From Tolypothrix sp. PCC 7712 (GTDB lineage Bacteria; Cyanobacteriota; Cyanobacteriia; Cyanobacteriales; Nostocaceae): a DNA stretch of 64,000 nt. The notes beneath the pieces were generated by a model. That model did no database searches and was not told the DNA's origin. It was given only the letters and a program-made list of their open reading frames with translations. Each line of letters opens with the position of its first letter. Position 1 is the stretch's first letter. Of this stretch, positions 8,085 to 17,459 are shown piece after piece. The DNA lies in the NCBI RefSeq assembly GCF_025860405.1, contig NZ_CP063785.1:5209390-5273389 (forward strand). Direction: 5' to 3'. The position numbers and the translations under genes were made by a program.

Positions 8085-9812
8085 CGAACCACTATAAGGT
8101 TGATCTGGCAGAAACAACGTAAACCGACTTCCTTGACCCAAAGCCGATTCCACTGTAACATCGCCACCATGCAAACGTGCTAATTTGCGTGTTAAGGCTA
8201 GACCCAAACCCGTACCTTCATACTGACGATTTAAGCGACTATCAAGCTGTTTAAATGGTTCAAAGAGAAATTGAAAGTTATTCGGATCAATTCCTATACC
8301 AGTATCAGCAACTGTAAAAGTAATACCATTATTGACTTTTTTAACTTCTAAGGATACCTTACCTGCTGGTGTAAATTTAATTGCATTTGTCAGTAGATTG
8401 AGTAGCATTTGCTTGACTCGCCGCTCATCTCCAATAAAAATCTCGGTTTCTGAGTCAATTTCGTTGCTCAGTTGCAATCCCTTATCTAAGGCTTGGTCTG
8501 ATACTGTAGATATCACATAATTACACACATCTCTAACTAGCAAAGGTAACTGCAACAGTTCTTCTTTCCCTGCTTCTACCTTAGATAGATCCAAAATATC
8601 GTTGATTAGGGCTAAGAGATGTTGACCACTGCTATATACACAACTTATATATTCTTGCTGCTTTTCATTGAGAGGGCCGACCATTTCTTGTTGCAACAAT
8701 TGCGATAAACCCATAATCGCGTTCAGGGGTGTTCGCAGTTCATGGCTCATGGTCGCTAAAAATTCACTTTTGGCACGACTCCCTGCTTCTGCGGCTGCTT
8801 GGGAGGCGCGCAGTTTTAACTCAGTTTGCTTGCGTTCGGTAATATCTTCAACAATAGCTAAGAAAAACTCAGGGTTACCGTAGCTGTCACGGATAACTGA
8901 AACTGACAGATGAGTCCAAACTAACCCTCCTTGTTTATGAAGGAAGAGTCTTTCCATCTCAATGCGATTTCTTTGTGCAGGTTGTTCTGGATCTTTATTA
9001 ATACCAGAAACAAGTTGTCCAAAAAGCTCTAAATCTCCCTTCTGCTGGGAAATATAATTGGTAAACCTCTGCCCAAATAGTTCTTCACGGCTGTAACCTA
9101 GCATCTGGCATAGTGCTGGATTAGCATCCACTATTTCTACTTTCATATCTATGAGTCCGATACCGATTGAGGAACACTCAAAAATCGCTCGGAATTGAGC
9201 CTCGCTCTGACGCAGTGCGGACTCTGCAGCGTTACGCTCACTGGCTTCTATCGCTAGGCTGACAAAATCTGCCATTGAACCAGCAAAATTCTCTTCTTCC
9301 AAAGTCCATTGGCGAATCTCGCCTAAATGTTCGTGAGAAACTACTCCTACTAACCGACCTCCTAGCCAAATTGGTGCATTCAACAAAGACGCAATACCCA
9401 ACATAGACAAATAAGACTGGGATAATTCTTGAGTTCTCATATCGTTGATGGCATCATCGGCAGCAATACTGCGTTCCTCTGATAAAGCTTGGAAATAATC
9501 AGGGTAATTGGCCTTCAAAAGCGACAAGCCGCAGGTATGTTCTTTTGTTTTAAAGTCGTATAAATCAATACATTCTAATGTTGAGTGGTCTTCGTTGTAT
9601 AACCATACACCAACTCGCTGCACATTGAGCGTGCGAGCAGCAGCTTCTGTAATCTCTTGGAATGCTGCATTGAGATTACCTTGTTGGAATGTTTTACTTC
9701 TTGCTAGCTGCACCAATGTTTGACTTTGTTTTCGGCGAGCATGTTCTCGAGTTTGCAAAGCTCCCGGGGACTGCTTGGCTTCTGTAATATCTCTAGCTGC
9801 CACCACATGCAT
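8082..9812 (-). CDS. GAF/PAS hybrid sensor histidine kinase, N-terminally broken
   Basis: A soluble sensor kinase with no membrane segments. Domains: remnant of a PAC motif at residues 2-14 (HVVAARDITEAKQ), GAF about 45-195, PAS/PAC about 205-330, HisKA with MSHELRTPLN (His357), and an ATPase domain with N-box LTNAIKFTP and glycine boxes DTGIGI and GTGLGLAL. No receiver domain. The first residues are the end of a PAS domain whose earlier part is encoded upstream in the same frame but is separated by a TAA at 9816-9818. The present ATG is therefore either a fallback start or the gene is damaged. The ligand is unknown; no partner regulator is adjacent. Confidence 0.85.
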   Translation of the reverse strand: MHVVAARDITEAKQSPGALQTREHARRKQSQTLVQLARSKTFQQGNLNAAFQEITEAAARTLNVQRVGVWLYNEDHSTLECIDLYDFKTKEHTCGLSLLKANYPDYFQALSEERSIAADDAINDMRTQELSQSYLSMLGIASLLNAPIWLGGRLVGVVSHEHLGEIRQWTLEEENFAGSMADFVSLAIEASERNAAESALRQSEAQFRAIFECSSIGIGLIDMKVEIVDANPALCQMLGYSREELFGQRFTNYISQQKGDLELFGQLVSGINKDPEQPAQRNRIEMERLFLHKQGGLVWTHLSVSVIRDSYGNPEFFLAIVEDITERKQTELKLRASQAAAEAGSRAKSEFLATMSHELRTPLNAIMGLSQLLQQEMVGPLNEKQQEYISCVYSSGQHLLALINDILDLSKVEAGKEELLQLPLLVRDVCNYVISTVSDQALDKGLQLSNEIDSETEIFIGDERRVKQMLLNLLTNAIKFTPAGKVSLEVKKVNNGITFTVADTGIGIDPNNFQFLFEPFKQLDSRLNRQYEGTGLGLALTRKLARLHGGDVTVESALGQGSRFTLFLPDQPYSGS

Positions 9813-9818
9813 TTTTTA

Positions 9819-9992
9819 ACCTGCGTAAGAAATAATTTTGCTTTGGAGTTCTACGGGGAAAGTAGAGTCATCTTTAATAAATACAATTACTTCACAGGTT
9901 TTTTCAGACCCGGAAAGTATATTTTTTACTATCAACTCCTGTGATTCTAGCGTGACGCTCTGGAGGCTAGTATTGTTACTCAGGTTTGCAAT
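9819..9992 (-). pseudogene. PAS-domain remnant in frame with the downstream kinase
   Basis: Reading the minus strand in the kinase frame gives 58 codons between stops TAA (9993-9995) and TAA (9816-9818). The translation ends with a PAS-type strand pair (KDDSTFPVELQSKIISYAG) that continues directly into the kinase N-terminus. Two nonsense codons in one frame point to decay of an originally longer kinase. Confidence 0.6.
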
Positions 9993-9995
9993 TTA

Positions 9996-11040
9996 GATTT
10001 GATATAAATTAAAAATGCCTATTTCCCCTTCAGGGCTTCAATAACTGTTAAAAATCGTGGTTTGAAAATTATCGACAAAATTACAAAATTTGTGGTAATC
10101 AGTTTCCATTAGACGTAATTTCATCACCTGTCATTTCTGCCAGAATTTATGCTTTGCATAGACAATCATTCCTCTATGATGTAAGATGACTCATTAAAAC
10201 GTTGTTGAAGCCGAACAATGCTTTGTTTTGGCGCTCAGTCAAATTAAATAAAGACGATAACTGTACTTCATAACTGGCTTTGGGTGTAGCATACAGTTAC
10301 TCTTGGTGTTCAGTATTCATTCATGCTGTTGGTGGTCGCTTGCTTAGGCAACCGCCACGGCAAAAGTTGAGGCGTAACTCACTTTTTATTCAATAGTTCT
10401 GTGCTAATCAACTCAGAGCTACTAAGCTGCAAACCTTATCTCCCATCTTAGCGATCGCAATGATTGCCACTTTGGAAGCGATGTCTATTAATGACCCGCT
10501 ATTACGCATCTCAGGAGATTGAAATACGGTTTTTACACAATTAGCATTATTTAAGAATAAATTCAAGAACATTACATCTATTGATAAATTTTTCAGCCTA
10601 AGACAATTAAAAACACACTTTATATATGCATTAAACTTATGAAATTTCACCCAACTAGTATATATACTTATAAATAAGTTAACAATTGTCTATCAATATA
10701 TTAAGAAAGTGAAATAAAACAAGGATCAACTTTGTGATCGTTTCGGTTTTCTGCCTTGTCATAAAACTTTACATTCTTGGGTTTAATCGCGCTAACTTGC
10801 TGATTTTGTTGTGCTACGGAACTTAAGAGTGAAGTGAGAAGAGTCTAGGTTTTTTGAAATGTGAGCTTGACAAAATGTTGCAAATTTATTGTTTAAATTC
10901 TCCTGATGCTTGCTATTCAAGTTATTGCTAATTTTTGCTAAAAAAATCCTTGAAAAGCCAGTGTATTCTTCTAGAGAGATACGCTAGGTCACAAATTTTG
11001 CGACAATTGTGATTAGAGCAGCTGTTACAGAGGTGGAGCA
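9996..11040. other. Long non-coding gap
   Basis: About 1 kb of AT-rich sequence with scattered stops in all frames. A short frame at 10408-10650 on the minus strand lacks a good ribosome site and family features. One imperfect stem (GGTGGTCGCTTGC / GGCAACCGCCAC, about 10330-10357) is present. No tRNA or riboswitch fold was recognised. It may hold the eroded 5' part of the kinase gene. Confidence 0.5.
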
Positions 11041-12000
11041 ATGAAAGATAGCAGCGTCAGAATTGTCTCTCTCATTCCAAGTGGAACAGAGATTTTAGCA
11101 GCACTGGGTTTGAGTAACGCAATTGTAGGGCGATCGCACGAATGTGATTATCCCCCAGAGATTCAGGATCGCCCCATTTGTACCACAGCCCGGATTAATA
11201 CTAATGCCTCCAGCCGGAAAATTCACGATGATGTGAATGATTTATTACAATCAGCTCTCAGCATCTATGAAATTAATACGGAGATTTTAGAGCAATTACG
11301 GCCCACCCATATTGTGACTCAAGACCAGTGTGATGTCTGTGCAGTCAGCCTCGAAGAATTAGAAAAAGCAGTTGCCAGTCTCATCGACAATTCACCCCAA
11401 ATTATTTCTCTGCAACCCAACGTGCTGCAAGATATTTGGAATGATATTGAGCACATCGGTAATATCTTCCAGGTAGACTCAGTGAAGTTGTTAGAAAACC
11501 TAGAAGCTCGTGTCAAAATTTGTCAACAGAAAATCCAAGGACTCTCTTTAACAGAAGTGCCTACAGTTGCTTGCATTGAATGGATCGATCCGTTGATGAC
11601 AGCTGCTAATTGGATTCCGGAATTAGTTAACTTGGCAGGTGGGCAAACGCTATTTAGTTCCCCAGGTCAACCATCGGCTGTTTTACCTTGGGAAACACTC
11701 ATAGCCAGCAATCCCGATATCATTATCTTTATGCCTTGCGGTTGGGATTTAGAACGCACTCGCCAAGAAGCACAGTTATTAACCCAACGTTCCGAATGGC
11801 AACAACTTCATGCTGCCCAAACTGGTAGAGTCTACATTACCGATGGGAATGCCTATTTTAACCGTCCAGGGCCAAGGCTAGTAGATTCTCTAGAAATTTT
11901 GGCAGAAATGTTGCATCCCGAAATTTTTGATTATGGCTACAAAGGCACAGCTTGGGAAGCTTTAACAACTGATGAAGTGATGGCTTTATCCCGAAGTTAA
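11041..12000 (+). CDS. BtuF/TroA-like cobalamin- or metal-chelate-binding protein
   Basis: 319 residues. The start RIVSLIPSGTEILAALGL and the motif VGRSHECDYP are typical of the cobalamin-binding TroA-fold family. The C-terminal half carries the second lobe (PELVNLAGG, then WETLIASNPDIIIFMPCG). No signal peptide or lipobox is visible, so it may act in the cytoplasm or use another export route; a classical BtuF would be periplasmic. A strong GAGGTGGAG site precedes ATG. No permease or ATPase gene is adjacent, so the transport partner is elsewhere or absent. Confidence 0.8.
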   Translation: MKDSSVRIVSLIPSGTEILAALGLSNAIVGRSHECDYPPEIQDRPICTTARINTNASSRKIHDDVNDLLQSALSIYEINTEILEQLRPTHIVTQDQCDVCAVSLEELEKAVASLIDNSPQIISLQPNVLQDIWNDIEHIGNIFQVDSVKLLENLEARVKICQQKIQGLSLTEVPTVACIEWIDPLMTAANWIPELVNLAGGQTLFSSPGQPSAVLPWETLIASNPDIIIFMPCGWDLERTRQEAQLLTQRSEWQQLHAAQTGRVYITDGNAYFNRPGPRLVDSLEILAEMLHPEIFDYGYKGTAWEALTTDEVMALSRS

Positions 12001-12040
12001 GCATACAAGGGTTGAATGGCACTTACTTTAGCAAGATTTA

Positions 12041-12071
12041 GATCCCCGACTTTTTCAAAAAGTCGGGGATA
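12041..12071 (+). terminator. Stem-loop after the BtuF-like gene
   Basis: GATCCCCGACTTTTT faces AAAAAGTCGGGGAT with a two-base loop. The stem is long and near-perfect; a weak T-stretch follows. It can end transcription in the plus direction. Confidence 0.6.
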
Positions 12072-12149
12072 TTGGTAGTAATGTTTATTTAAATAATTGC
12101 TATTTCACTTTACTGGCGCGACAAGGCTAAAATGTGGCAATATAATTTT

Positions 12150-12204
12150 CTTGTGGGGTGGACATCTTGTCCGCCCAGGACGGGCAAGATGCCCATCCCA
12201 CAAG
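12150..12204. repeat. 55-base imperfect palindrome
   Basis: The arms CTTGTGGGGTGGACATCTTG and CAAGATGCCCATCCCACAAG pair with a few mismatches around a GC-rich centre. Its inner words resemble the hairpin near 5518. This is a dispersed intergenic palindrome, not a gene. Confidence 0.75.
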
Positions 12205-12297
12205 AGTTTGAATAATGCACTATTTTAGTCTAGACAAGCCACTACTGCCTGTTTTTCTCCCCTGCTCCCTGCCTACAAAGTTTTTAGTTAGAAGTCC

Positions 12298-12597
12298 CTA
12301 AGAACGCTTGGCTAATTGATTCAGCCATTCAATCAGGGGTCTTAAAGTTCCGGGTAAGGCGGCCTCACTGACAGTAACAGTATGTTGCTTACCTTGGTCT
12401 TCTACTGTCAACTTATATTGAAAGCGATCCGCTTGGGGATTAGGTGAAGTAATTTTTTCAGGTAGGTTAAATAAACCAGCAGCTTCCACTAGTCGCGGGA
12501 GTTCGTTTGCTTCATGAGGCGGGAGATTAGCGGTGTCAACAGTTGTTTTCTTGCTAATTCCAGCAAAGCCGCCTGTGCGTTCAAAGGAGATTCTCAT
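12298..12597 (-). CDS. Emfourin-type inhibitor of M4 metalloprotease
   Basis: 99 residues, no signal peptide. The sequence has the family pattern: FERTGGFAGI near the N-terminus, an LPRLVEAAGLFNLP helix, DRFQYKLTVED, and a C-terminal PLIEWLNQL. Emfourin is a slow tight-binding protein inhibitor of protealysin-like proteases, and its gene is typically next to the protease gene, as here. A GGAGAG site lies 8 bases before ATG. A terminator-like hairpin sits between the two genes (12631-12669), so its expression is probably set separately or by readthrough. Confidence 0.85.
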   Translation of the reverse strand: MRISFERTGGFAGISKKTTVDTANLPPHEANELPRLVEAAGLFNLPEKITSPNPQADRFQYKLTVEDQGKQHTVTVSEAALPGTLRPLIEWLNQLAKRS

Positions 12598-12630
12598 TTT
12601 TTGCTCTCCGTTGTGCTTTCTAGGGGAAGA

Positions 12631-12669
12631 AATAAAAAAACTGGAAGATTTCGATGGTTATCTTCCAGT
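12631..12669 (-). terminator. Terminator-like hairpin between protease and inhibitor
   Basis: Read on the minus strand, ACTGGAAGAT pairs perfectly with ATCTTCCAGT across a ten-base loop and is followed directly by seven T residues. It ends the protease transcript just upstream of the inhibitor gene. Confidence 0.75.
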
Positions 12670-12761
12670 GTAACAACAAAGGACAAGACAGTGTAAATTT
12701 TGAATCACGAATGATGAATTATGAAAATTTTACTTGTTAATGATTCATCATTCACCATTCA

Positions 12762-13844
12762 CTATTTGATCACACCTACCTTTTGCCAAGCATTCTGTAC
12801 AGCTTTTTGTTCTTTACTATCGTTACCGTAAAGTTCGCTAGCAACTTTGATAGTTGCAGTAGCTGCTGCTTTAAAGTTAGCATTAGCACGCAGGCGATCG
12901 CGCAAAGTTATGTACCAAATTTTGCCAGATTTTTCCCAAGCATAGCCGCCAATCTCCATTGCAGCTAGATAAAAAGCATAGTTGGCGATACCTGAGTTGA
13001 TATGCACGCCAGCGTTATCTTCTGTACCTGTGTACTTGTCTTTCATCACAGCAGGTTGCGGATCTTTACCCATGACTGGATCGTCGTATGCTGTTCCTGG
13101 TGCTTTCAGGGAACGAATCCCAACACCTTTAACAGTCGGAGCTAAAAGACCTTCCCCAATAATCCAGTCTGCTTGCTCTACGGTTTGATTTTTGCTTTTC
13201 TGTTTGACTAAAGCGCCAAAAACGTCAGAAAATGACTCATTAAGCGCCCCTGGTTCGCCGTAATACTGTAGACCAGCCTCATATTGAGTCACGCCATGAG
13301 TCAGTTCATGGGCGATTACATCAATGGATTTAGTGAAGCGTTGGAATAATTGTCCATCACCATCACCATAGACCATCTGGTCGCCATTCCAGAAAGCATT
13401 TTCATATTTGACACCGTAATGCACGGTAGAGTCTAAACGTAATCCTTTATCATCAATGGAATTGCGATCAAATATTTCATGGAATAAGTCATAAGTAGCG
13501 CCAGCATAATCATAAGCTTCATTGACTGCGGGATCGCTACTTGGTGGATCTCCTTCACCGCGCACCAATATCCCAGGTAAATTTTCGGAATTTTTAGCAT
13601 CATAAATAGTCCGGCGCTTCACACCTGGGGATGGCGCAAACGAGACAGAACCGATGACATTTCTTCTACCACGTAACTGTGCAGAAACGTTTAATGTTTG
13701 AAAAGCCCAACTGCGTTGCTCAGGGTTACCATTAACAGCAACATTTTCTAGTATGTGTGGTGGAACAATACAACAGATAGGGCATCTGGAATACCCTGGA
13801 TGTTCACAGTTAAAACCTCTTGATTTCTTATTATTTCGAGCCAT
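12762..13844 (-). CDS. M4 (thermolysin-like, protealysin-type) metalloprotease
   Basis: 360 residues. A zinc endopeptidase with HELTH (His179, Glu180, His183), third zinc ligand Glu203 in GALNESFSD, and the later catalytic His in NAGVHINSGIAN. There is no signal peptide and the propeptide is short, with the conserved CIVPPHILE motif (about 25-33) characteristic of protealysin-like enzymes, many of which are kept inside cells or exported without a classical signal. N-terminal cysteines (13, 21, 24, 25) may bind metal. The start follows a GGGAG site. The inhibitor gene lies downstream on the same strand. Confidence 0.93.
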   Translation of the reverse strand: MARNNKKSRGFNCEHPGYSRCPICCIVPPHILENVAVNGNPEQRSWAFQTLNVSAQLRGRRNVIGSVSFAPSPGVKRRTIYDAKNSENLPGILVRGEGDPPSSDPAVNEAYDYAGATYDLFHEIFDRNSIDDKGLRLDSTVHYGVKYENAFWNGDQMVYGDGDGQLFQRFTKSIDVIAHELTHGVTQYEAGLQYYGEPGALNESFSDVFGALVKQKSKNQTVEQADWIIGEGLLAPTVKGVGIRSLKAPGTAYDDPVMGKDPQPAVMKDKYTGTEDNAGVHINSGIANYAFYLAAMEIGGYAWEKSGKIWYITLRDRLRANANFKAAATATIKVASELYGNDSKEQKAVQNAWQKVGVIK

Positions 13845-14403
13845 ATTCAGGTATTCTCCCTTTTAAACTAAGTGATGACAAACAGTGGCAATAATCCACC
13901 GTTCAAAGGAGCAAAAAACTAATGCAGGTGGTGTGTCCCTATTTTGTTTAATCTAGAAAACTTTCTACTTTATGTTTTAGAACAGGTTTTTTAAGAGTAC
14001 AGAGTTCTTGTCTAGGGCATTTTTACGTTGGGACATGACATAGAAACACAAGACAAAATCAGATTCCGTAAATTCCAGCCAAAATCTTGGTCTTGTGATG
14101 CACAACCTCCCTTAAATACCCAACGGCTTTATATAATAGGTCTTGCTAAAGGTAAATGTGTAAATTATTACTGATTTGTTACTAAAGTTATGGGTAATGG
14201 GCATTGGGCATTGGGCATTGGGCATTGGGCATTGGGCATTGGTAATTGGTAATTGGTAATTGGTAATTGGTGTTTGTGATTTTCCTTCCTCTCCCTCATC
14301 TCCCTAATCCCCAGTCCCCAGTACCCAATCCCCAATCCCCATTACCCCTTATCCCCAGAGGGGGCCCCGAGTTCCCCAGTCCCCAGTCCCCAATCCAGGT
14401 TGT
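13845..14403. other. Intergenic region with promoter side and repeats
   Basis: No gene seen. The left part lies upstream of the protease. From 14191 it is filled by STRR heptads, followed by C-rich near-repeats (CCCCAGT/CCCCAAT) up to 14400. Confidence 0.6.
14191..14270. repeat. STRR heptads (GGGCATT)n then (GGTAATT)n
   Basis: About six GGGCATT units switch into about five GGTAATT units. The array belongs to the same repeat families as at 4383 and 8024. Confidence 0.85.
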
Positions 14404-16548
14404 CTAAAAATTTAAGAAGAATAAGGGGTTGTGAGGTTGAGCTTGCAAATCTGTGAAACATCCTTGGGCGGTTAATTGGCCTTCGTTCAACACAATTATC
14501 CAATCTGCGTGTTGAATCACATGAGGGCGGTGACTAATGAGAATTGTAGTCTTACCATAGCGATCGCTCAATAATTTCTCTAGGAGATAAGATTCGCTGG
14601 CGGGATCTAAAGCCCCTGTGGATTCATCCATAATTAAAATCGATGGGTCAGAGACAATGGCCCTAGCTATGGCTAAACGCTGACGCTGTCCGCCGGAGAG
14701 GTTCGCACCAAATTCACCTAAGACAGTTTGATATTTATCGGGTAGGCGACTAATAAATTCATCAGCGCCAGTGATTTTACAAGCTTGAACGATAGCTTCA
14801 AAGCTTGTATATGGAGCATTTAAACGAAAATTCTCAATAATAGAACGACTCCAAAAATGCGCTTCTTGGGGAATTAGCACTACTTGTTGACGTAGTGAAT
14901 CTAAAGATATATCTGGCAAATTGTAATCGCCAATCCGAATATTGCCAGATTGCAACGGATACAATCCAGAAATTAGTTTGGTCAATGTACTTTTACCACA
15001 GCCTGATTGACCAACTAACGCTACTATTTTCCCTCCGGGAATTGTCAAGGAAAAATCCTTTAATAAGTCAACTCTGCCAGCGTGGTGAAAATTAATATCA
15101 AGGCAAACAATATCGGAATTAGCCGGAATTTTTACCCAAGGTTTTTGCTCATCTCCTTGATTTTCAGGAGTGGCATCAATAACTTCTGCTAATCGCTCAA
15201 TGGAAGTTCTAGCGCGCACCAACCCATTAGCAAAGCCAATGACTGTGCTGAGAAACCCTAGGAAATTAGCGTTCATGCTATTAAAAGCGAGTAATTGTCC
15301 TATGCTTAATTCTTTAGCGATCGCCAGACTGCTGCCAAACCACAAGAGGATAACGCTACTAACTGTAAATACCAAGCTCGAAAAAATATTATTAATTGCA
15401 GAAATCTGCATAGTTCTAAAGCCTAAATTGGCAACTCTGCCATATTTAGTCTGTAATTCTTCCCACAATTGTGGGGCAGCAGATAAACTTTTAAAGGTGA
15501 TGGCTCCTTTAAAAGTCTCAACAAGTATGCCTTGGTTTTCTGCTTCTAATATTAATAAATTTTGGAATTTACGTTGCAATATAGGTAAAAATAGCAATGT
15601 AGATAATGTCATCAACGCTGAGAAAGCTAACGCCAGAAAAGTTAGCTTCATGCTGTAGAACAACATAAAACCCAAGGAAATCAGCGCGATAAAAAACTGA
15701 CTGGGTAATCCAATTACAGATTGCGAAACTAACTGATTAATTTCTTGAATATCTCGCAGCCGACTCATAATTTCTCCACTGCGATGAGATTCGTAGTATG
15801 TCAGAGGTAAGCGCAGAATTTGCCGACAAAATTCTAATACCAATCCTAACTGCAGCCGCCCTGCAAAATGGGTAATCAGATTAGACTGCACTAGTCTGAG
15901 ACTGCTACTGAGCAAATTCATCACAATCGCTGCTAAGACAACATTTACTAGCAGTTTGGTATCACCACGCACCAGCACATCATCAGTGAGAATTTGCAGC
16001 AGAAACGGAGAAATCAGCGACAGCAGTCCTACAAAAATATTGATTAGAAATGCTTCGCCGAGGATAGCGCGATAATTCCAGACTGGCTGCATAAACCGCC
16101 GAAAATTACCAATGCGATCGCTTTCTTGCTCAAAAAAGCGATCGCTATCTGGTTCGACTAACAGCATCAGCCAATTTCCCCACCCCGCCATCAGTTCATG
16201 CTTTGCTAAATAACGCAGTCCCACAGCCGGATCTGCAATTACATATTTCTTACCCCGTCGCCCATACAACACTACCCAGTGGTAACCTTGCCAGTGAATA
16301 ATCGCTGGTAGGGGTAGTTCTTGTAATTTATCGAGAATTTCTGGTGCAGCTTTGACTCCTCTAGCATTAAACCCTAAAGTTTGCGCCCCACGTTTTAACC
16401 CCAACAAAGAAGTACCAAGTTGTCCCGTTCCTACAGCCTCACGGACACGGTTAAGGCTAAAAATCCGACCGTAGTGTTTGGCGATTGTAGCTAAACAAGC
16501 TGCGCCACAATCTTCTTCACTGTGCTGACGAATGAGTTGATAACGCAT
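14404..16548 (-). CDS. C39-peptidase ABC exporter (bacteriocin/peptide type)
   Basis: 714 residues. The N-terminal C39 peptidase has Cys14 in EEDCGAACLA, His90 in QGYHWVV and Asp106 in IADPA, so the triad is intact and cleavage of double-glycine leaders is expected. A six-helix ABC membrane domain (about 165-430) and an ATPase domain follow, with Walker A GQSGCGKST, signature LSGGQRQR and Walker B ILIMDEST. Such exporters cleave and secrete peptides, often with an HlyD-type adaptor; neither an adaptor nor a double-glycine precursor gene is visible next to it. It stands alone on the minus strand. Confidence 0.92.
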   Translation of the reverse strand: MRYQLIRQHSEEDCGAACLATIAKHYGRIFSLNRVREAVGTGQLGTSLLGLKRGAQTLGFNARGVKAAPEILDKLQELPLPAIIHWQGYHWVVLYGRRGKKYVIADPAVGLRYLAKHELMAGWGNWLMLLVEPDSDRFFEQESDRIGNFRRFMQPVWNYRAILGEAFLINIFVGLLSLISPFLLQILTDDVLVRGDTKLLVNVVLAAIVMNLLSSSLRLVQSNLITHFAGRLQLGLVLEFCRQILRLPLTYYESHRSGEIMSRLRDIQEINQLVSQSVIGLPSQFFIALISLGFMLFYSMKLTFLALAFSALMTLSTLLFLPILQRKFQNLLILEAENQGILVETFKGAITFKSLSAAPQLWEELQTKYGRVANLGFRTMQISAINNIFSSLVFTVSSVILLWFGSSLAIAKELSIGQLLAFNSMNANFLGFLSTVIGFANGLVRARTSIERLAEVIDATPENQGDEQKPWVKIPANSDIVCLDINFHHAGRVDLLKDFSLTIPGGKIVALVGQSGCGKSTLTKLISGLYPLQSGNIRIGDYNLPDISLDSLRQQVVLIPQEAHFWSRSIIENFRLNAPYTSFEAIVQACKITGADEFISRLPDKYQTVLGEFGANLSGGQRQRLAIARAIVSDPSILIMDESTGALDPASESYLLEKLLSDRYGKTTILISHRPHVIQHADWIIVLNEGQLTAQGCFTDLQAQPHNPLFFLNF

Positions 16549-16881
16549 AAAATATCAATCACACAATCTGGCAATAATTGCCGTCAAATTAACCATCTTG
16601 AGCATTAATGACATAAACAAATTAGCCTGTGGCACAGGTAACGATGATTGCTTATATTGATAATTCCCAGATGCAAACCCAAAAAGCCAGTTATAGCAAT
16701 TTTGGGTAATGGGTAATGGATAATTGGTACAAACACCAAACACCAAAAACCGAGATAAATCAACTTGTTTTGGGCATATTGAGAAATAACAGTTAAAAAT
16801 TTCTTGGGAGTGTTAAGTTATTAAGCCTCATCTGAAGCGAAAAAGCGAGAAATAATTTTAGGTTTAGGGAGTTATTACAGA
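16549..16881. other. Intergenic region upstream of the C39 exporter
   Basis: A minus-strand frame over 16555-16746 is partly made of STRR-derived codons and lacks a ribosome site. No double-glycine precursor peptide was found. The gap holds the divergent promoters of the exporter and the next gene. Confidence 0.5.
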
Positions 16882-17409
16882 ATGGGCGAAGCTAAGGACA
16901 GGAAACCGTTAGATGCAAATTATGAAAAACAGACTATCAATGCTGATGAAGCTAATTGGGTAGGCTTTCTAATTGAAAGATACTCAGAAGGTAAAATTTT
17001 ATGTATTGATACGTTAGATAGAATCTTGCATTTCTGCTTTTGGGATGAAGATTCAGTGGCAAACATTAGAATGCAGCGAGAGGATATTTTATCTCATTTG
17101 ATTGAGAATGCTTCTGAGAATAATGCCAATGGCGATCAAACTAAGCTTTCTGGTATAGCTGATAGAATTATTTCGGAGTTAACTACACAGGCAATACAAC
17201 AATTACCAGAATTTATTGAGGCGCGGAAAGCACTTCTTAGTAAAGGATTTTTCAAATTCCAAAACGGCTCAACTATTGAGTGGAATCCTTCAGAAGCAGA
17301 TTTTTATAAAGCTCAATATGCTGAAGAATTTTTAGATAAATGTTCTATTTTAATTCCCTATATTGAATATCCTAAACATTGCCGAATTTCTGGTAATGAT
17401 AAACATTAA
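16882..17409 (+). CDS. Uncharacterised acidic 175-residue protein
   Basis: Soluble, no signal peptide, mostly helical, with Trp-rich patches (NWVGFLIERYSEG and CFWDEDS) and an acidic bias. The start follows a GGGAG-like site (TTAGGGAGTT). I recognise no domain. It is convergent with the pst operon and ends just before an STRR repeat. Confidence 0.6.
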   Translation: MGEAKDRKPLDANYEKQTINADEANWVGFLIERYSEGKILCIDTLDRILHFCFWDEDSVANIRMQREDILSHLIENASENNANGDQTKLSGIADRIISELTTQAIQQLPEFIEARKALLSKGFFKFQNGSTIEWNPSEADFYKAQYAEEFLDKCSILIPYIEYPKHCRISGNDKH

Positions 17410-17416
17410 GATGATA

Positions 17417-17438
17417 GGTAATTGGTAATTGGTAATTT
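17417..17438. repeat. STRR heptads (GGTAATT)n
   Basis: Three tandem units between the unknown gene and pstB. Confidence 0.8.
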
Positions 17439-17459
17439 TGAGTTTTGCTTGATAATAAA

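Noticed and set aside
10408..10650. 80-codon minus-strand frame in the gap after the kinase
   Set aside because: No ribosome site, no family pattern, AT-rich flanks. Probably chance.
16555..16746. 63-codon minus frame upstream of the C39 exporter as a bacteriocin precursor
   Set aside because: No double-glycine leader; part of it is made of STRR-derived codons.
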